Positions 25,977 through 27,790 of a stretch of 27,790 nucleotides of DNA are shown in pieces. The position numbers were made by a program, and so were the translations under genes. Location of the stretch: NCBI GenBank assembly GCA_030535715.1, contig JAUNRL010000002.1, positions 1 to 27,790 on the forward strand, written 5' to 3'. The notes beneath the pieces were generated by a model that was not told where the DNA came from, made no database searches, and worked only from the letters and a program-made list of their open reading frames with translations. The first letter of the stretch is position 1; each line of letters opens with the position of its first letter. Source of the stretch: Bacillota bacterium (GTDB lineage Bacteria > Bacillota > Clostridia > Peptostreptococcales > Anaerovoracaceae).

Positions 25977-26057
25977 TTACCATTCCTTCCGAAAAACCCA
26001 CTATCCATGCCCGGAAACCCGGGACTAAATTGTAACACTTTTCGGAAGGAATGGTAA
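25977..26057. repeat. perfect 19-bp inverted repeat bracketing the carboxypeptidase promoter and SD
   Basis: TTACCATTCCTTCCGAAAA (25977-25995) and its exact reverse complement (26039-26057) are 43 bp apart. The inner arm contains the SD and ends just before the ATG at 25975. The outer arm overlaps the predicted -35 box. In between lies a small CCCGG/CCGGG hairpin. Its effect (looped operator or SD-masking RNA stem) is discussed in the findings. Confidence 0.9.
26029..26057 (-). promoter_or_regulatory. candidate sigma-A promoter for the carboxypeptidase-to-glyA unit
   Basis: On the minus strand TTACCA (26057-26052), a 17-nt spacer and TACAAT (26034-26029). The -10 is good and the -35 is moderate; the -35 coincides with the outer arm of the 19-bp inverted repeat. 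Confidence 0.5.
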
Positions 26058-26082
26058 TTTTTTTCATTGAAAATTTTGGAAT

Positions 26083-26532
26083 TTATAGGATTTTTCGGCT
26101 GTCCAGAAGGATCGTCACGGGTCCGTCGTTGCAAATATCCACCATCATGTGGGTCTGGAACACCCCCTCCCCAACATAGAGGCCCCGGTTTCGCATGATT
26201 TCCACGACCTTTTGGTAAAGGGCATTCGCCTCCCGAGGCCGGGCCGCCCGAATGAAACTGGGACGGCGCCCCTTACGGGCATCCGCAAGGAGCGTAAACT
26301 GCGAAACCGCAAGGATTTCCCCGCCGACATCCAGGACGGACAGGTTCAGTTTATCCTCCTCATCTTCAAAGATCCGGAGATTCACCACCTTTTCGGCAAT
26401 GTATTCGGCGTCCTTTTCCGTATCGCCGTCTTCCACACCGATGAGCACCATCAGGCCTTTGCCGATGCTCCCTTTGACCTCGCCATCCACGGCCACGCTG
26501 CTTCTGCTGACCTTCTGCACGACTGCTCTCAT
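26083..26532 (-). CDS. dtd: D-aminoacyl-tRNA deacylase (Dtd)
   Basis: 149 residues, exactly the family size. Dtd hydrolyses D-amino acids (and glycine from tRNA-Ala) mis-attached to tRNA. Motifs: [17 protein letters not shown] at the start, [20 protein letters not shown] (77-84), and the Gly-cisPro active-site stretch as NDGPVTI (135-141). GGAGGAG lies 4-5 nt before this ATG. The frame stays open further upstream through the tRNA-Leu gene and repeats, but that part is not protein coding. RelA/SpoT, a frequent neighbour of dtd, is absent; the gene instead stands between tRNA-Leu and the carboxypeptidase gene. Confidence 0.95.
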   Translation of the reverse strand: MRAVVQKVSRSSVAVDGEVKGSIGKGLMVLIGVEDGDTEKDAEYIAEKVVNLRIFEDEEDKLNLSVLDVGGEILAVSQFTLLADARKGRRPSFIRAARPREANALYQKVVEIMRNRGLYVGEGVFQTHMMVDICNDGPVTILLDSRKIL

Positions 26533-26604
26533 GCGTCTCCTCCTCATGTGACATACGTTCGATGTTCCTCCGTCTGCAGGCGGGTTTCCTCCGTCGGCAA
26601 ACAC

Positions 26605-26632
26605 GGGGACAGCACCCGCGGATGCTGTCCCC
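26605..26632 (-). terminator. hairpin downstream of tRNA-Leu
   Basis: GGGGACAGCA and TGCTGTCCCC are perfect 10-bp arms around an 8-nt loop, about 35 bp beyond the tRNA 3' end. The following GTGTTTG is poor in T, so termination would be partial; reading on into dtd is possible. Confidence 0.45.
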
Positions 26633-26667
26633 CTCTGCTGTGTCCGCAACTCCGCGGTATTCTGCAA

Positions 26668-26750
26668 TGGTGCGCCTGACAGGACTCGAACCTGCATGCT
26701 TTCGCACTGGAACCTAAATCCAGCGTGTCTGCCAGTTCCACCACAGGCGC
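26668..26750 (-). tRNA. tRNA-Leu (anticodon UAG), CCA encoded
   Basis: A full minus-strand cloverleaf. The acceptor GCGCCTG pairs with CAGGCGC, followed by discriminator A and a genomic CCA. The D-arm region is TGGTGGAACTGGCAGACACGC, typical of leucine tRNAs. The anticodon stem CTGGA/TCCAG encloses loop TTTAGGT, so the anticodon is TAG. A variable arm and a T-loop TTCGAGT follow. Its first bases are shared with the 87-bp tandem repeat on the 5' side. Confidence 0.95.
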
Positions 26751-26926
26751 ACGCTACCCCGCGAACGGAGTGAGCGGTTGGTACGTGCTCTGCTGAAAGT
26801 GCAGGAGCCTCGCTCCGTGGCACTTTGTCGTAGGCGCACGCTACCCCGCGAACGGAGTGAGCGGTTGGTACGTGCCCTGCTGAAAGTGCAGGAGCTTTGC
26901 TCCGTGGCACTTTATCGCAGGCGCAC
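26745..26926. repeat. 87-bp tandem repeat, two copies plus an 8-bp third start
   Basis: Units begin with AGGCGCAC at 26745, 26832 and 26919, each exactly 87 bp apart. The two full units differ at only a few positions. On the minus strand each contains a hairpin in which AAAGTGC and GGAGC pair with GCTCC and GCACTTT. The loop bases differ (AAA or GAG) while the stem is kept. The first unit starts inside the 5' end of tRNA-Leu, so the array lies directly upstream of that gene. This fills most of the gap between the tRNA genes; no gene is seen in it. Confidence 0.92.
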
Positions 26927-26932
26927 ATTTTG

Positions 26933-26958
26933 AAAAAAGGATCGCATCGCTGCGATCC
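26933..26958 (-). terminator. intrinsic terminator of the former tRNA-Glu gene
   Basis: On the minus strand GGATCGCA-GCGA-TGCGATCC is followed by six T. It lies 5 nt beyond the CCA of the tRNA-Glu remnant, in the place expected for the terminator of the intact gene. Confidence 0.88.
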
Positions 26959-26963
26959 TCTGA

Positions 26964-27008
26964 TGGTGATCCTACCGGGAATCGAACTCGGGTTACCGCC
27001 GTGAAAGG
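26964..27008 (-). pseudogene. 3' remnant of tRNA-Glu (UUC), probable attachment site of an integrated element
   Basis: 45 nt on the minus strand match the 3' part of a tRNA-Glu: CCTTTCAC (anticodon loop with TTC), the 3' half of the anticodon stem GGCGG, TAAC, a T-arm with TTCGATT, and TAGGATC-A-CCA. The 5' half is missing; sequence before the loop (TAGAAATT on the minus strand) cannot form the anticodon stem. The T-stem has an A-C mismatch (CCGAG against CCCGG), which fits a non-functional copy. Breaks in the anticodon loop are typical of tyrosine recombinase attachment sites. Confidence 0.85.
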
Positions 27009-27013
27009 AATTT

Positions 27014-27373
27014 CTAGATTGTGTAAATTTCAATATCTTTCGCGTTTCCTTCCACCACAGCTGTGGGTTTTCCAGGATTATTATCCACCATCCACGTTTC
27101 CTTCGTCCCCTTCAGGAACGTCCCAACGACACTCGCTATACCCGATAAGGAAACAACGCCACCTACCATAGCCGTAAAATCTCCAGGATGGAGATGTATT
27201 ATCCAAACTCCAGCCACAATAGCTATCGTTGAAATAAATGTTGCAGCAATTATTCCAAGTAGACTATCCCTTGAATCTGCTTTTACATGCTCGTTGTGTA
27301 TCTTTCTTCTTCTATACTGTCTTTGGATTATCCTTTTTTTCGTACTTCCCCTCTGTTGGTTCTTCTTTCTAAT
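27014..27373 (-). CDS. small two-helix membrane protein of unknown function (start uncertain)
   Basis: I do not recognise it. The frame is open from 27373 to the TAG at 27014. It reads as a Lys/Arg/Gln-rich N-terminus, a first hydrophobic segment ([20 protein letters not shown]), a short HLHPGD turn, a second hydrophobic segment ([21 protein letters not shown]) and a polar tail. No ATG is available. The only GTG (27217) would cut off most of the first helix, so translation probably begins further up at a rare start or by coupling to the previous gene, whose stop overlaps here. It lies at the end of the putative element, next to the attachment remnant. It might be a partner of the upstream protein, but nothing proves it. 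Confidence 0.45.
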   Translation of the reverse strand: MRKKNQQRGSTKKRIIQRQYRRRKIHNEHVKADSRDSLLGIIAATFISTIAIVAGVWIIHLHPGDFTAMVGGVVSLSGIASVVGTFLKGTKETWMVDNNPGKPTAVVEGNAKDIEIYTI

Positions 27374-27790
27374 TTATCAATTTGAGCATTTTTCTCTTAT
27401 CGTCTTCATAGTATTGCTCCAGATCTATTGAGGGCTGCGTCAGTTCAATATATCTTGTGAGGATCCACGGGAAATCGGCAAACTCATTCTTCTTCCCGGT
27501 ATCATCGTACGCTCCTGCAACCGTCTCGATTCTTTCTTCTCCGTTTTCTTCGCTCACAAAGACCGTATTACAGTTAAACCTGTCAGGCTTCACCTTTTCG
27601 TATCCGTAGGCTACCACTTCACCGGCATCCTCAAGCCCGATGGAGGGAGTATTGTCTATTACATAATAACGCTTCCCATCCCTATCAACATCTTCTCCGA
27701 CAACTACGATATGATGCTGAGGTAACATCTGCCCTCTCTTAAGGGTCAAATCTGTATAATCCTTGCTACTGTCCCCACATATCTCCCAGT
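27369..27790 (-). CDS. C-terminal part of an unrecognised cargo protein (cut by window edge)
   Basis: The frame is open to the right edge, so this is the 3' end of a longer gene of which about 140 codons are seen. It is a soluble-looking, acidic sequence. The stretch HHIVVVGEDVDRDGKRYYVI, followed by DNTP, has the His...Asp/Asn spacing of papain-like or transglutaminase-like folds (a strand with His, then a strand ending in YYVIDN), but the family cannot be named. The tail ([17 protein letters not shown]) is helical and charged. A TTG at 27749 could be a start, but upstream codons continue in the same style (a Cys in WEICGD), so a larger protein is likely. Its stop overlaps the following small membrane protein frame. 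Confidence 0.55.
   Translation of the reverse strand, partial: WEICGDSSKDYTDLTLKRGQMLPQHHIVVVGEDVDRDGKRYYVIDNTPSIGLEDAGEVVAYGYEKVKPDRFNCNTVFVSEENGEERIETVAGAYDDTGKKNEFADFPWILTRYIELTQPSIDLEQYYEDDKRKMLKLIN

Larger units (their letters stand above)
27009..27790. mobile_element. left end of a probable integrated genomic island (continues beyond window)
   Basis: Everything to the right of the tRNA-Glu remnant is visibly AT-richer (for example 23 G+C in 27241-27300) than the rest of the window. It carries unrecognised genes, in contrast to the housekeeping genes to the left. Together with the tRNA fragment this suggests the end of an element inserted in tRNA-Glu. No integrase is visible in the part shown, and the element type is unknown. 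Confidence 0.6.

Noticed and set aside
25976-26134. 53-residue N-terminal extension of the carboxypeptidase
   Set aside because: It would cover the promoter and inverted repeat and bury the signal peptide; an SD fits the ATG at 25975.
26745-26926. CRISPR array
   Set aside because: The repeat unit is 87 bp and directly tandem with no variable spacers, and no cas genes are present.
26533-27033. In-frame extension of dtd upstream through tRNA-Leu and the repeats
   Set aside because: It translates an RNA gene and a tandem repeat; dtd has a strong SD at the family start.
26964-27060. Complete tRNA-Glu gene using the upstream sequence as the 5' half
   Set aside because: The bases before the anticodon loop cannot pair with GGCGG and no 5' acceptor complementary to TAGGATC or D-arm is found at the right distance.

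Overview
The window looks like a chromosomal piece of a GC-rich (high-50s % by eye), anaerobic, Gram-positive Clostridia-type Firmicute. The grounds are canonical SD and sigma-A promoter sequences, a CoaX-type pantothenate kinase, sodium-pump decarboxylase subunits, a CoA-acylating aldehyde dehydrogenase close to Clostridium kluyveri SucD, and secreted proteins with Lys-rich BspA-like C-terminal modules. A placement near Clostridiales Family XIII/Anaerovoracaceae is inference only. Every gene I can support is on the minus strand, so the transcriptional order runs from high to low coordinates.

Right edge (about 27009-27790): an AT-richer segment, probably the end of an integrated mobile element. 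It abuts a 45-nt 3' remnant of a tRNA-Glu gene that still carries its original terminator. It is followed by two and a bit copies of an 87-bp tandem repeat, a complete tRNA-Leu(UAG) and dtd. 25975-17082: D-Ala-D-Ala carboxypeptidase, CHAP amidase, tilS, ftsH, a PucR-type regulator and glyA, tightly packed and ending at a good terminator. A perfect 19-bp inverted repeat brackets the promoter and ribosome-binding site of the first gene. 16985-13680: a small secreted protein with a consensus promoter, then a sodium-pump type decarboxylase operon (carboxyltransferase, OadG-like subunit, biotin carrier) that ends at a terminator without a beta subunit. 13616-10169: coaX-dus, then a SucD-like aldehyde dehydrogenase with its own promoter. 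10105-3197: a chain of mostly overlapping genes (prepilin peptidase, truA, dCMP deaminase, TagO/WecA-type transferase, MATE transporter, SUV3-like helicase, xylose-isomerase-like TIM barrel protein).

3156-1: a promoter, a cobalamin riboswitch and an intrinsic terminator precede a secreted protein with a DUF4430 (transcobalamin C-terminal-like) region. Closely following are a MoxR AAA+ ATPase and the start of a DUF58-type membrane protein. This B12-controlled surface-protein unit is the most interesting system in the window. Its first gene also carries a copy of part of its own C-terminal module fused in front of its signal peptide.

Starts were chosen from SD sequences, stop-start overlaps and family length. 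All family assignments are by motif and remembered family features; no database search was run.
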